DNA from: Rhodospirillales bacterium
GTDB taxonomy: Bacteria; Pseudomonadota; Alphaproteobacteria; Rhodospirillales; Defluviicoccaceae
Length of the DNA: 64,000 nucleotides
Assembly: GCA_016710335.1 (NCBI GenBank)
Contig: JADJXQ010000003.1
Span: 62,001 to 126,000 of the forward strand
Reading direction: 5' to 3'
Shown piece by piece: positions 52,690-61,013 of this stretch. The notes beneath the pieces were generated by a model that ran no database searches, was not told the DNA's origin, and saw only the letters and a program-made list of their open reading frames with translations. A program made the position numbers and the translations under genes. The stretch's first letter is position 1. The number at the start of each line of letters is the position of its first letter.

Positions 52690-54591
52690 TCAGGGACTGT
52701 CGCTGAGTGTGGGGTCGGATTCGTCGTCCGTGTCTTGCACCAATGCGGCGTCCGGCTGAATGTCCGGCGGTTCGCCGCCCGGCGGTGCCGGCGCGGGACG
52801 GACGCTGTCGACGGTGGCGCCGGGGAACACGTCCAGGATCTCGCGGATCAGCGGATGCCGGGCGACTTCCGACAAGGCGGCGGCTTCTGCAGTCCGATCC
52901 TGTTGTTCCAAGGTCAACTCGCCGCCCGCTTTCGCGACGCTGATCCACCAGCGCCGCCGAGTGTGCGCGTTGAGCAGCCGCGCCCAACGTTGCGTAAGAT
53001 CGCGGGGCGCCAAATCGTCGAGGTGAATCTCGATCTTTCCCGCTTCGAAATGGACAAGGTGAACCAGCGTCCGGAGATGGGCGGACAATTCGCCCTCACC
53101 AACGCTCGAGACCAGCTCGACGGCGTCACGAAAGCTCTGGGGGTCGGCGCGGGGGCCCGCATCGTCCCTCGGGCGGGGCTCTGCGGCCGAATCGTCGACA
53201 GGTTGAACGAGCGCCGCGCTCGGGCTGTGAGACCGCCCTCCCAGTGGCTGCGGCGGATGGCGCGCGGGCGGGTGGTTCGTAGCCGAAGCCGCCGTCTCCA
53301 CAGCGTCGGACGCCCGCCCGGACCCCACATCCGCAGGCGCGTTCGGGGTGGAGCCCGCCGGCACCGGCGGGCGCCCGGACCCCCACGCCTTGAGAGCCTC
53401 TTCGGGTGTCGGCAGGCGAGACGCATACACCAGGCGCACCAGCACCATTTCCGCCGCCTGCAACGGCGATGGCGCGAAGCGGATTTCCCCGAGACCTTTC
53501 AACAGCATCTGCCAAGCGCGCGTCACTTCCCCCATACTGAGCCGGTCCGCCATGGCCCGGCCGCGCGTCCGCTCAACCTCCGGTATTCCTGGCGCGTCGG
53601 CCGCCTCGGGCGCGACCTTGATGCGGGTCAGCCAGTGGGTGAGGTCGAGCAGGTCCTCGAACACGAGCGCCGCGTCGCCGCCGACGGCGTCAAGGTCCGC
53701 GAGCAGCGCGAGCGCCGCCGGCGCGTCGCCCCTCATCGCCGCGTCGAACAGATCGAACACCTTGGTCCGATCCGCGAGGCCCAGCATCGCGCGCACCGCC
53801 TCGGCGGTGACAACGCCATCCGTATGGGCGATGGCTTGATCGAGCAGCGACAATCCGTCCCGCACGCTGCCGTCGGCGGCGCGGGCGACGATGTGCAGCG
53901 CTTCCGGTTCCGCCGTTGCGTTCTCTTGCGCCACGATGCCCGCGAGATGCGCCGCCAAGGTCGCTGCGTCGACGCGCCTCAAGTCGAAGCGCTGACACCG
54001 GGACAGGACCGTGACCGGCACCTTGCGGATCTCGGTGGTGGCGAACAAGAACCGCACGTGCTCCGGCGGCTCCTCCAACGTCTTGAGCAGCGCGTTGAAG
54101 GCGTTTTTCGACAGCATGTGTACTTCGTCGATGATGTAGACCTTGTAGCGCGCCGACGTCGGCCGGTAGCGCACCCCCTCGATCACCTCGCGAATGTCGT
54201 CGATGCCGGTGCGGCTGGCGGCGTCCATCTCCAGCACGTCCACGTGCCGGTCCTCTGCGATGGCGACACAGTGCTCGCAGACCCCGCATGGCGTGGCGGT
54301 CGGCCCGCTGCTAGCGTCCGAGCCGCCGCCGTCGCGGCCGACGCAATTGAGGGCGCGGGCGATGATGCGGGCGGTAGTGGTCTTGCCGATGCCGCGCACC
54401 CCGGACAGCATGTACGCCTGGGCGAGGCGGCCCGACCGAAAGGCGTTGGACAACGTGCGGACCAGCGCCTCCTGTCCGATCAACGCATCGAACGTCGCCG
54501 GTCGGTACTTGCGGGCGAGGACGCGATAGGGGGCGCCGCCCGGCGACGCGGCGGACTTGCTGGGTTCGGTATCGGAGTTGGGTTCGGGCAT
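52690..54591 (-). CDS. dnaX: DNA polymerase III subunit gamma/tau
   Basis: Clamp-loader ATPase of the replisome. The 633-residue protein begins MPEPNSDTEPSKS; YRVLARKYRPATFDALIGQ starts the AAA+ module with Walker A GVRGIGKTT, the zinc module CGVCEHCVAI, Walker B VYIIDEVHML and the sensor-1 region FATTEIRKVPVTVLSRCQRFDL. The C-terminal tau region is Pro/Gly-rich, ending in a domain that should bind the polymerase. The ATG at 54591 is chosen over longer readings that run into the 4.5S RNA gene. A CYTH gene follows where ybaB would be expected. Confidence 0.95.
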   Translation of the reverse strand: MPEPNSDTEPSKSAASPGGAPYRVLARKYRPATFDALIGQEALVRTLSNAFRSGRLAQAYMLSGVRGIGKTTTARIIARALNCVGRDGGGSDASSGPTATPCGVCEHCVAIAEDRHVDVLEMDAASRTGIDDIREVIEGVRYRPTSARYKVYIIDEVHMLSKNAFNALLKTLEEPPEHVRFLFATTEIRKVPVTVLSRCQRFDLRRVDAATLAAHLAGIVAQENATAEPEALHIVARAADGSVRDGLSLLDQAIAHTDGVVTAEAVRAMLGLADRTKVFDLFDAAMRGDAPAALALLADLDAVGGDAALVFEDLLDLTHWLTRIKVAPEAADAPGIPEVERTRGRAMADRLSMGEVTRAWQMLLKGLGEIRFAPSPLQAAEMVLVRLVYASRLPTPEEALKAWGSGRPPVPAGSTPNAPADVGSGRASDAVETAASATNHPPARHPPQPLGGRSHSPSAALVQPVDDSAAEPRPRDDAGPRADPQSFRDAVELVSSVGEGELSAHLRTLVHLVHFEAGKIEIHLDDLAPRDLTQRWARLLNAHTRRRWWISVAKAGGELTLEQQDRTAEAAALSEVARHPLIREILDVFPGATVDSVRPAPAPPGGEPPDIQPDAALVQDTDDESDPTLSDSP

Positions 54592-54638
54592 GGTGGCGGC
54601 GGTCACGATCCTGCCGGCAGGCTGCCGCAAGGGGCGAA

Positions 54639-54738
54639 GTGGGAGACTGAACAGGCGACCCGGGCAGAACTCGTTACGGCTGCTTCCTTCCGGACCTGAC
54701 CGGATTGGCGAGGGGCCCGTCCGCCGCCAGCCTCCCAC
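54639..54738 (-). ncRNA. ffs: Signal recognition particle 4.5S RNA
   Basis: On the minus strand the conserved SRP core GGTCAGGTCCGGAAGGAAGC is present, with terminal pairing GTGGGAGGCTG/CAGTCTCCCAC closing an approximately 100-nt hairpin. This is the bacterial small SRP RNA that binds Ffh for co-translational membrane targeting. A TATAGT -10 box lies just upstream of the 5' end. It is 47 bp from dnaX, the usual alphaproteobacterial linkage. End positions are estimated from pairing and may be off by a few bases. Confidence 0.93.
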
Positions 54739-54793
54739 CCGCACTATAGCCGGGAAGCGCGCGGAGCGAAACCGGGCTTCGCGCTCTCCTCGT

Positions 54794-55294
54794 CTATCGA
54801 ACCTGAACGACGCCGAATCCTTGACCGGTTTCAGGCGAGAGGCCGAGATCCACGTAGGTCATGCCGAACAGATCTGTGTCCTTGAACTCGTAGCGCCCGT
54901 CGAGCAGGGGCATGAAGCGCACTTCCGCGGTGCCGTTCGCCGGCACCGCAACGCGGGTGTAGCACCCCGCCGGCTGCGACCGGCCGTCGACCGCGATGCC
55001 GTCCAGCACTACGGTGCGGAACAGGTCCGGCGCCGAGAACTCATGGCGCTCGTCATCGCCGTTGCTGAAGCGGAGCACATAGGGCCGCTCGCGGAGCAGG
55101 CCGATCACTATTGGACTGAAGTCGTCGTGGCGAATGCGGACGTCGACCGTCTGTGCCGCCGACCAGTCGACCTCCGCCGCACGTCCGCTGGCATCGGGAA
55201 TACAGCCCGCCGTCTCGTGGGTGCCGTCGCTTGCGCATCCGGCAAGCATTGCGCCAACGGCCGCAAGCGCCGCCCGCCGCCATACAACCCTCAT
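54794..55294 (-). CDS. Putative lipoprotein with cupredoxin-like domain
   Basis: A 166-residue protein with a lipoprotein signal ending in the lipobox LAGC (Cys at residue 20). The mature part (VDVRIRHDDFSPIVIGLLRER, LRFSNGDDERHEFSAPDLF, AVPANGTAEVRFMPLLDGRYEF) resembles the beta-sandwich of cupredoxin-like proteins, with a His (HEFSAPDLF) where copper sites often have one. A Cys-containing second copper loop is not evident, so metal binding is uncertain. It stands alone, downstream of nothing obvious. Confidence 0.7.
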   Translation of the reverse strand: MRVVWRRAALAAVGAMLAGCASDGTHETAGCIPDASGRAAEVDWSAAQTVDVRIRHDDFSPIVIGLLRERPYVLRFSNGDDERHEFSAPDLFRTVVLDGIAVDGRSQPAGCYTRVAVPANGTAEVRFMPLLDGRYEFKDTDLFGMTYVDLGLSPETGQGFGVVQVR

Positions 55295-55381
55295 CGCCTC
55301 TGCTCCGACTGTGGGATCAGCTTATCGGGATAACGAGACAAATCTTCACAACTTTAACGCGCCGGGCCCGGAACCACAACG

Positions 55382-56386
55382 ATGGTCTGCGACGGCGTTG
55401 TCGCAGGTCCGCGCCTGTGGCAGGTTGGCGCCATGTTGCACGGCCTTTTCTATGCCGGGTGCGGTCTCGACCGCTGCGCGCGGCAGCGGCAGGACGCGAT
55501 GTGGGTTGCGGCGCGGCTTGCGGATGCTGAGACGCGGTTGCTGCCGGTGTGGCGCGAGCGCAGTCTGATCCGGGCGGGCGCGGAGCCGCGGCCATTGGCC
55601 ATCCTCGGCGGCGACTCCTGCGGCATCATCGCGGCGGCAGATCATGTCATTGTCCTCGGGATGGACGACGCTGGCGCCGCATGGCTGGCAGCGGATCTAT
55701 CGTCGCACGAGGAGGATGCGGTGCAGGCGATGCTGCAGGGTGCGGCGGCAGGCGCCGGCGCCGGCAAGTTGGCGGAACTGCGGCGGGTGAGCGCCCTGAT
55801 GGCGCCGGCGGATGCGGCGCTTCTGGCTTACGCCCGCGGCATCGTGCACTGGCACCGGCGCCATCGGTTCTGTAGCGCCTGCGGATCGAAGACAGAGAGC
55901 CGCGACGGGGGGCATCTGCGTGTCTGTGTCGCCGCCGCTTGCCGGGCGGAGCATTTTCCGCGGACCGATCCGGCGGTGATCATGCTGGTCACCCGTCCAG
56001 GACCCGACGGCGGCGCATGCCTGCTCGGCCGCCAGGCGCAGTGGCCGCGCGGCATGATGTCGACGCTGGCCGGTTTCGTCGAGCCGGGCGAGACCCTGGA
56101 GGAGGCGGTCGTCCGCGAGGTGCGCGAGGAGGCGGGCATCAGTGTGAGCCGGTGTCGCTATCGCGGCTCCCAGCCGTGGCCGTTCCCGTCATCGTTGATG
56201 CTCGGCTTCCGCGCCGAGGCCGAAGCGGATGCGGCGATCGTGCTGGATATGGATGAGCTCGCGGACGCGCGCTGGTTCACGCGCAACGACATTGCGCGAT
56301 TTTCGGGGGCCGGCCTGCGGCTGCCCCGCGCCGATTCCATCGCTCGCCGGCTGGTGGAGGAATGGATGTGCGAAGCTGACGGATAA
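55382..56386 (+). CDS. nudC: NAD(+) diphosphatase / RNA decapping NUDIX hydrolase
   Basis: NudC hydrolyses NADH and removes NAD caps from RNA. The 334-residue protein has an N-terminal domain (GCGLDRCARQRQD), a zinc ribbon (FCSACGSKTESRDGGHLRVC), the NUDIX box GFVEPGETLEEAVVREVREE and the diagnostic SQPWPFPSSLMLGF motif that contacts NAD. The start may instead be the ATG at 55433, giving 317 residues; both have weak ribosome sites. Confidence 0.93.
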   Translation: MVCDGVVAGPRLWQVGAMLHGLFYAGCGLDRCARQRQDAMWVAARLADAETRLLPVWRERSLIRAGAEPRPLAILGGDSCGIIAAADHVIVLGMDDAGAAWLAADLSSHEEDAVQAMLQGAAAGAGAGKLAELRRVSALMAPADAALLAYARGIVHWHRRHRFCSACGSKTESRDGGHLRVCVAAACRAEHFPRTDPAVIMLVTRPGPDGGACLLGRQAQWPRGMMSTLAGFVEPGETLEEAVVREVREEAGISVSRCRYRGSQPWPFPSSLMLGFRAEAEADAAIVLDMDELADARWFTRNDIARFSGAGLRLPRADSIARRLVEEWMCEADG

Positions 56387-56532
56387 ACAACCTGGAACGG
56401 GTCCGCCGGGGCAATGGCTGACCGAGGAAATTACGCTGCATGCCACGAACGGGGTTCCCATTCTCGCGACACCTGAGGTATCTTTGAGGGATTACGGGAG
56501 GAAAACCTCTAACTGGCCGAAAGAAGCCGAGG

Positions 56533-57081
56533 ATGATCATCATACGGGACTCTCGACCCACAGACGCAGCGGCTATCGCGTCCGTTCATGTGGACTCGTG
56601 GCGAAGTGCCTACGCCGGGCTGCTTCCCGACAAACTCCTGATCGACATGTGCAAAAAGTCTCAGACGGCGCGTTGGGCGCGGGCCATCGGAGGCGGGGAC
56701 GGGTCGCAAACGGTGCTGGTCGCCGACATCCCGACCGTCGGCGTGGTCGGTTTCGGAAACTGTGGGCCGGCTCGCAGCAAGAGGTTGCGTCATGCCGGCG
56801 AGGTCTACATGCTCTACGTGCGGCCCGAACACCAGGACCGCGGCATCGGGCGCAAGCTCTTGTATCGGCTGTTCGATTCCCTTGTGGTGCGGGGCATGAC
56901 CTCGGCCGTGGTGTGGGTGCTGGCGGAAAACCCGTCCCGTTTCTTTTACGAAACCATGGGTGGGCGCTGCGTCGCCGAGCGCACCGGCAGCCAATGGGAC
57001 GCCGACCTCCGCGAGGCCGCCTACGGTTGGGATGATCTCGCCCACGTCCGACACCGCAGCGACGCCCGCAAGGCCCGCTGA
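56533..57081 (+). CDS. GNAT-family N-acetyltransferase
   Basis: A 182-residue protein beginning MIIIRDSRPTDAAAIASVHV with the acetyl-CoA-binding motif A region VYMLYVRPEHQDRGIGRKLLYRLF (Q/RxxGxG/A as QDRGIG) and the later strand VWVLAENPSRFFYETMGG. The substrate cannot be deduced. It stands alone, 146 bp after nudC. Confidence 0.9.
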   Translation: MIIIRDSRPTDAAAIASVHVDSWRSAYAGLLPDKLLIDMCKKSQTARWARAIGGGDGSQTVLVADIPTVGVVGFGNCGPARSKRLRHAGEVYMLYVRPEHQDRGIGRKLLYRLFDSLVVRGMTSAVVWVLAENPSRFFYETMGGRCVAERTGSQWDADLREAAYGWDDLAHVRHRSDARKAR

Positions 57082-57148
57082 GGCTGCCAATCCCGCTTCT
57101 TCAGGCGACGCTGCGGCCTCTCATAGCAGTTCGCGCCCGCAGCCTTGC

Positions 57149-58012
57149 TTAATCCTCGTCTTTCCCGCTGTCGTGGCGGTAGCCGTGTTGGGGGTAGACG
57201 CCGAGGATGCGCACTTCGCGGGAGAAGAAGTCCAGCTCTTCGAGGGCGAGGGTGACGTTGCGGTGCTCCGGGTGGCCCTCGACCTCGGCGTAGAACTGGG
57301 CGGCGTTGAAGCGGCCGCCGACCAGATAGCTCTCCAGCTTGGTCATGTTGACGCCGTTGGTGGCGAAGCCGCCCATGGCCTTGTAGAGCGCCGCCGGTAC
57401 GTTGCGCACCCGGAAAACGAAGCTGGTCATCGTCGGCCCCGACTTGGGGTGCGGAACGATCGCCTCCCGCGCCATGATCAGGAAGCGGGTGGTGTTGTGC
57501 TCGGCGTCCTCGATGTTGGCGCGGAGACTGATCAGGCCATAGGTCGCGCCGGCGAGTTCGGAGGCGATCACGGCCTGCGTCGGGTCGCCGGAGGCTGCCA
57601 CTTCAGCGGCGGCGCCGGCGGTGTCGACCCGCACGACCGGCTCCAGGCCAAGCTCCCTGATCAGCGCCCGGCACTGGTTGAGGGCGTGAATGTGGCTGTG
57701 GACATGGGTGATATCCTCGATGCGCGCTCCCTTGACAGCGAGCAGGTGGTGACAAACCCGCTGATAATGCTCGCCGATGATGTGCAGGCCGGAGTCCGGC
57801 AACAGATGATGGATGTCGGCGACCCGCCCGGCCACCGAGTTCTCGATCGGAATCATAGCGAGGGCCGCACGTTCGTCGTGCACGGCAGCGAACGCATCCT
57901 CGAACGACCGGCAGGGTAGCGTCGCCATCTCCGGCCGCGCCGTGCGGCTGGCCAAGTCCGAGTACGCGCCCGAAGCGCCCTGAAAGGCAATGGTCCGTTT
58001 TGGATCGGTCAT
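57149..58012 (-). CDS. pheA: Prephenate dehydratase
   Basis: Converts prephenate to phenylpyruvate in phenylalanine synthesis. The 287-residue monofunctional enzyme has AFQGASGAYSDLA at the N-terminus, the catalytic-region motif NTTRFLIM and a C-terminal ACT domain (about 195-275, with GVNMTKLESYLVGG) for feedback inhibition. It follows kdsB on the same strand with a 65-bp gap. The order cytochrome c / kdsB / pheA is conserved in many Alphaproteobacteria. Confidence 0.95.
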   Translation of the reverse strand: MTDPKRTIAFQGASGAYSDLASRTARPEMATLPCRSFEDAFAAVHDERAALAMIPIENSVAGRVADIHHLLPDSGLHIIGEHYQRVCHHLLAVKGARIEDITHVHSHIHALNQCRALIRELGLEPVVRVDTAGAAAEVAASGDPTQAVIASELAGATYGLISLRANIEDAEHNTTRFLIMAREAIVPHPKSGPTMTSFVFRVRNVPAALYKAMGGFATNGVNMTKLESYLVGGRFNAAQFYAEVEGHPEHRNVTLALEELDFFSREVRILGVYPQHGYRHDSGKDED

Positions 58013-58077
58013 TGAGGGGGATCGACTAATCGGTCATGGAAGGGGATTGACTATAGGTCACGCCTTGCTTCTCGTCT

Positions 58078-58842
58078 TCAGGAGTTTCCCGTTCGCTCGA
58101 GTTGCACCACCACGTCACGTGCCCGGTCAAGGTCGGCAGGGGTGTCGACCCCGAGGGGGACGGTGTCGATCACCGCCGCCGCGATGCGCATGCCGTTCTC
58201 GAGGGCGCGGAGTTGCTCAAGGCGCTCGCGCTGCTCCAGCACGCCCGGCGGGAGCTGCACGAACTTCTCGAGGGCGCTGCGGCGGAACGCGTAGATCCCG
58301 ATGTGGTGATAGGTTTCGCCCTCGCCCCACGGGATCGGCGCGCGGCTGAAATAAAGGGCCGGCCCCCAGGTTCGGTCCGGCATCAGGGCGACCGCGGCCT
58401 TGACGACGTTGGGGTCGTCCCGCTCGTCTGCATGCCGGATCGGGGCGACCAGCGTCGCGATATCGACGTCGGGCTGGGCCAGCGGCTCCACCACCGCCCG
58501 CACCGCAGCGGGCTCGATGGTCGGCAGGTCCCCCTGCAGGTTGACCACGACGTCGTGCCGGCCATGAGGATCGATCGCCTCCAGCGCCTCATGCGCCCGG
58601 TCGGAGCCGGAAGGATGGTCCGGCCGGGTCAGCACCGCCCGCCCGCCGGCAAGTTCGACCGCGTCGACGATCTCCTGCTCCGCCGCGGCCACCACCACCG
58701 GCCCGAGCGCCGCCGCCTCCGCACGCTCCCAGACATGCACGATCATCGCCCGGCCGTGGATGTCGGCGAGCGGCTTGCCCGGCAGGCGCGACGACGCCAT
58801 GCGGGCGGGGATCACCACGAGCGGGCGGAGACCGCTGGTCAT
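58078..58842 (-). CDS. kdsB: 3-deoxy-manno-octulosonate cytidylyltransferase
   Basis: Activates KDO as CMP-KDO for lipopolysaccharide synthesis. The 254-residue protein starts MTSGLRPLVVIPARMASSRLPGKPL; other motifs are VVNLQGDLPTIEP, ALYFSRAPIPW and HIGIYAFRR. The ATG at 58842 fits the family; an in-frame start at 58908 is less likely. The family usually has QGDEP in the metal site; here it reads QGDLP. Confidence 0.94.
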   Translation of the reverse strand: MTSGLRPLVVIPARMASSRLPGKPLADIHGRAMIVHVWERAEAAALGPVVVAAAEQEIVDAVELAGGRAVLTRPDHPSGSDRAHEALEAIDPHGRHDVVVNLQGDLPTIEPAAVRAVVEPLAQPDVDIATLVAPIRHADERDDPNVVKAAVALMPDRTWGPALYFSRAPIPWGEGETYHHIGIYAFRRSALEKFVQLPPGVLEQRERLEQLRALENGMRIAAAVIDTVPLGVDTPADLDRARDVVVQLERTGNS

Positions 58843-59019
58843 GGCAACCGTTATACCACGACGCGATAGCGGTTTGAGCGAAAACGCCGCCCACATTTCG
58901 GCGACCACATCATTGAACTGGCGGGGAGCTTGCGGCTACATTCCCACAACGCTCGCCGGGTCATGACGCCCCAGCACTTGCGCATGAACCATGAGGCGCG
59001 AACCACAAGGATGGTGGAG

Positions 59020-60228
59020 ATGCAATTCTCGTTGCTCGAAAAAGTCGGCGCTTCGCTTCTCATCTGCGCCTGGGTCATCTACGGCAGTCACTTCATGGGC
59101 GAGGTCCTCGTCGACATAGACATGACCCATGCGGCGGCGCCGGCGCAGGAAGAGGCGGGCGGCCCGGCGGAGGAGGCGACGGCCGCCGAAGAGCCTGAAG
59201 TGGATTTCGCCGCGCTGCTGGCGTCGGCCGAGGCGAGCGACGGAGAAGGCGTGTTCGGGAAGTGCAAGTCCTGCCATTCCATCGAGGCGGGCGGACCTGA
59301 CAAGGTCGGGCCCAACCTGCACAACGTCGTCGGCAGGGACATCGCCAGCAAGGAGGGATTCGCATTCTCGGACGCGCTCATCGGGCTCAAGGGCGCGTGG
59401 GGTTACGACGAACTCAACCAGTACCTCGAAAACCCCAGGGGCTACGCGCCGGGCACCAAGATGAGCTTTGCCGGGCTCAGCAAGCCGGAACAGCGCGCCG
59501 AGGTCATCGCCTATCTCCGCGAGAACAGCGAAAACCCGCCGCCGCTGCCGGAGCCTCAGGCGAAGGAGGCCGCGCCCCCCGCCACGTCAGGAGAGTCAAC
59601 GGGCGAGGCTCAGGCGGAGCCCCAAGCGGACGGGCCCGCCTCCGCGCCGGCAGATGCCGAAGGATCTGCGCCTCCCCAAGAGGGCGGCCCAGCGCCGGCG
59701 GAGGGAGAGGCGACGCAGCAACCCCAGGCAGAGCAACCCCAGGCAGAGCAACCCCAGGCAGAGCAACCCCAAGCCGAGCAAACCCAGGCGGAGCAAACCC
59801 AGGCGGCGGCCGAAGGGGAGGCTGCCAAACCAGAGGGCACGACCGGTGAGACCCCCGCGGCCGAGGAGGGCGGCAATGGGTTGGCGGCGCTGCTGGCGTC
59901 CGGGGACGCCGGGGCTGGAGAGAAGGTGTTCCGCAAGTGCAAGGCGTGTCACACCATAGAAAAGGACGGCGGCAACCGGGTCGGCCCGAATTTGTGGAAC
60001 GTGGTCGGCCGCGACATAGCCGCTGCCGAAGGGTTCAGCTATTCCGATTCCCTATCCAGCCTTGAAGGCGAATGGACCTATCAGGATCTGTCCGCCTATC
60101 TTGAGGACCCGAAAGGGTTCTCGCCTGGCAACAAGATGAGCTTTGCCGGACTGAAGAAGCCCAAGGACCGCGCCGATGTTATCCTGTACTTGCGCGAGCA
60201 CAGCGATGAACCGCCCGCGCTGCCGTGA
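59020..60228 (+). CDS. Membrane-anchored diheme cytochrome c with two CycM-like domains joined by a repeat linker
   Basis: A 402-residue protein: N-terminal uncleaved membrane anchor (LLEKVGASLLICAWVIYG), acidic/Ala linker, a first class I cytochrome c domain (heme motif CKSCH at 82-86, Met ligand in GTKMSFAGL), a long Pro/Gln/Glu/Ala linker with six QPQAE-type repeats, and a second domain (CKACH at 307-311, GNKMSFAGL). Both domains resemble CycM/cytochrome c552, which normally has one. The role is electron transfer from the bc1 complex to a terminal oxidase, tethered to the membrane. The ATG at 59020 has AAGG 9 nt upstream. It overlaps hisN by 4 nt. Confidence 0.9.
   Translation: MQFSLLEKVGASLLICAWVIYGSHFMGEVLVDIDMTHAAAPAQEEAGGPAEEATAAEEPEVDFAALLASAEASDGEGVFGKCKSCHSIEAGGPDKVGPNLHNVVGRDIASKEGFAFSDALIGLKGAWGYDELNQYLENPRGYAPGTKMSFAGLSKPEQRAEVIAYLRENSENPPPLPEPQAKEAAPPATSGESTGEAQAEPQADGPASAPADAEGSAPPQEGGPAPAEGEATQQPQAEQPQAEQPQAEQPQAEQTQAEQTQAAAEGEAAKPEGTTGETPAAEEGGNGLAALLASGDAGAGEKVFRKCKACHTIEKDGGNRVGPNLWNVVGRDIAAAEGFSYSDSLSSLEGEWTYQDLSAYLEDPKGFSPGNKMSFAGLKKPKDRADVILYLREHSDEPPALP
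59719..59808 (+). repeat. Six tandem 15-bp repeats encoding QPQAE units
   Basis: Copies at 59719, 59734 and 59749 are identical (CAACCCCAGGCAGAG); the next three (59764, 59779, 59794) carry 2-4 changes each. The period keeps the reading frame, so copy-number change would lengthen or shorten the linker between the two cytochrome domains without breaking the protein. Confidence 0.9.
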
Positions 60229-61013
60229 TTAGCGGGATACTTGATGTCGATGCCGCCGTTGCGCTCGCCGAGGGCATCGCCGACGCAGCGCGGCCGATCG
60301 TGCTCGGCTACTTCCGCAGCGATGTCCGGATCGAGAGCAAGTTCGACGCCAGCCCGGTCACCGTCGCGGATCGTGAAGCCGAAGCGGCGATGCGTCGTCT
60401 CATCGAGCAGATCTATCCGCAGCACGGCATAATCGGTGAGGAGTACGGCCGGGTGCGGTCGAGCGCCAGGTACGTCTGGGTGTTGGATCCCATCGACGGC
60501 ACCAAGTCGTTCGTGACCGGAAAGCCGCTGTTCGGCACCCTGATCGCGCTGCTCCGCGATGGGGAGCCCGTCGTGGGAGTCATCGACATGCCTGCTCTGG
60601 GCGAGCGGTGGGTGGGGGTGGCCGGTCGCCCGACCGTCTTCAACCGCCAGATCGTCAAGGTGCGCCCCTGCGTGGAACTCGGGGCTGCGTGGCTCTACGC
60701 CACCTCGCCCGAGATGTTTGCCGGCCCGGACAACGCCGACGCCTTCACCCGGCTGCGGACGCGATGCCGGGCCGCCGTCTACGGCGCCGATTGCTATGCG
60801 TACGGCCTGCTCGCCAACGGCACCGTCGACATCGTCTGCGAGGCGTCCATGCAGCCTTATGATTACTGTGCGGCGGTGCCGGTCATCACCGGCGCCGGCG
60901 GCATGATCACCGACTGGCAGGGACAGCCGCTGGACCTTGCGTCCGACGGGCGGGTGCTCGCGGCGGGAGACCCCGCCATTCATGCCGCGGCCCGGGAGGC
61001 GTTGGCCGCTTGA
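60225..61013 (+). CDS. hisN: Histidinol-phosphatase of the inositol monophosphatase family
   Basis: A 262-residue Mg-dependent phosphatase with the IMPase motifs GIIGEEYG, WVLDPIDGTKSFVTG (metal Asp residues) and the C-terminal YDYCAAVPVITGAGG. The TKSF variant and length fit HisN, which dephosphorylates histidinol phosphate in histidine synthesis. The start is a GTG overlapping the cytochrome stop (GTGA), and its own stop overlaps the yejA start, so the genes are translationally coupled. Confidence 0.88.
   Translation: MISGILDVDAAVALAEGIADAARPIVLGYFRSDVRIESKFDASPVTVADREAEAAMRRLIEQIYPQHGIIGEEYGRVRSSARYVWVLDPIDGTKSFVTGKPLFGTLIALLRDGEPVVGVIDMPALGERWVGVAGRPTVFNRQIVKVRPCVELGAAWLYATSPEMFAGPDNADAFTRLRTRCRAAVYGADCYAYGLLANGTVDIVCEASMQPYDYCAAVPVITGAGGMITDWQGQPLDLASDGRVLAAGDPAIHAAAREALAA

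Noticed and set aside
52735..54699. Plus-strand open frame opposite dnaX and the 4.5S RNA
   Set aside because: It is antisense to dnaX, without domains, and it overlaps a structural RNA.
58013..58060. Imperfect direct repeat (GGGGATCGACTAATCGGTCA and a similar copy) between kdsB and pheA
   Set aside because: Short and imperfect, without supporting context; noted but not enough for an annotated site.
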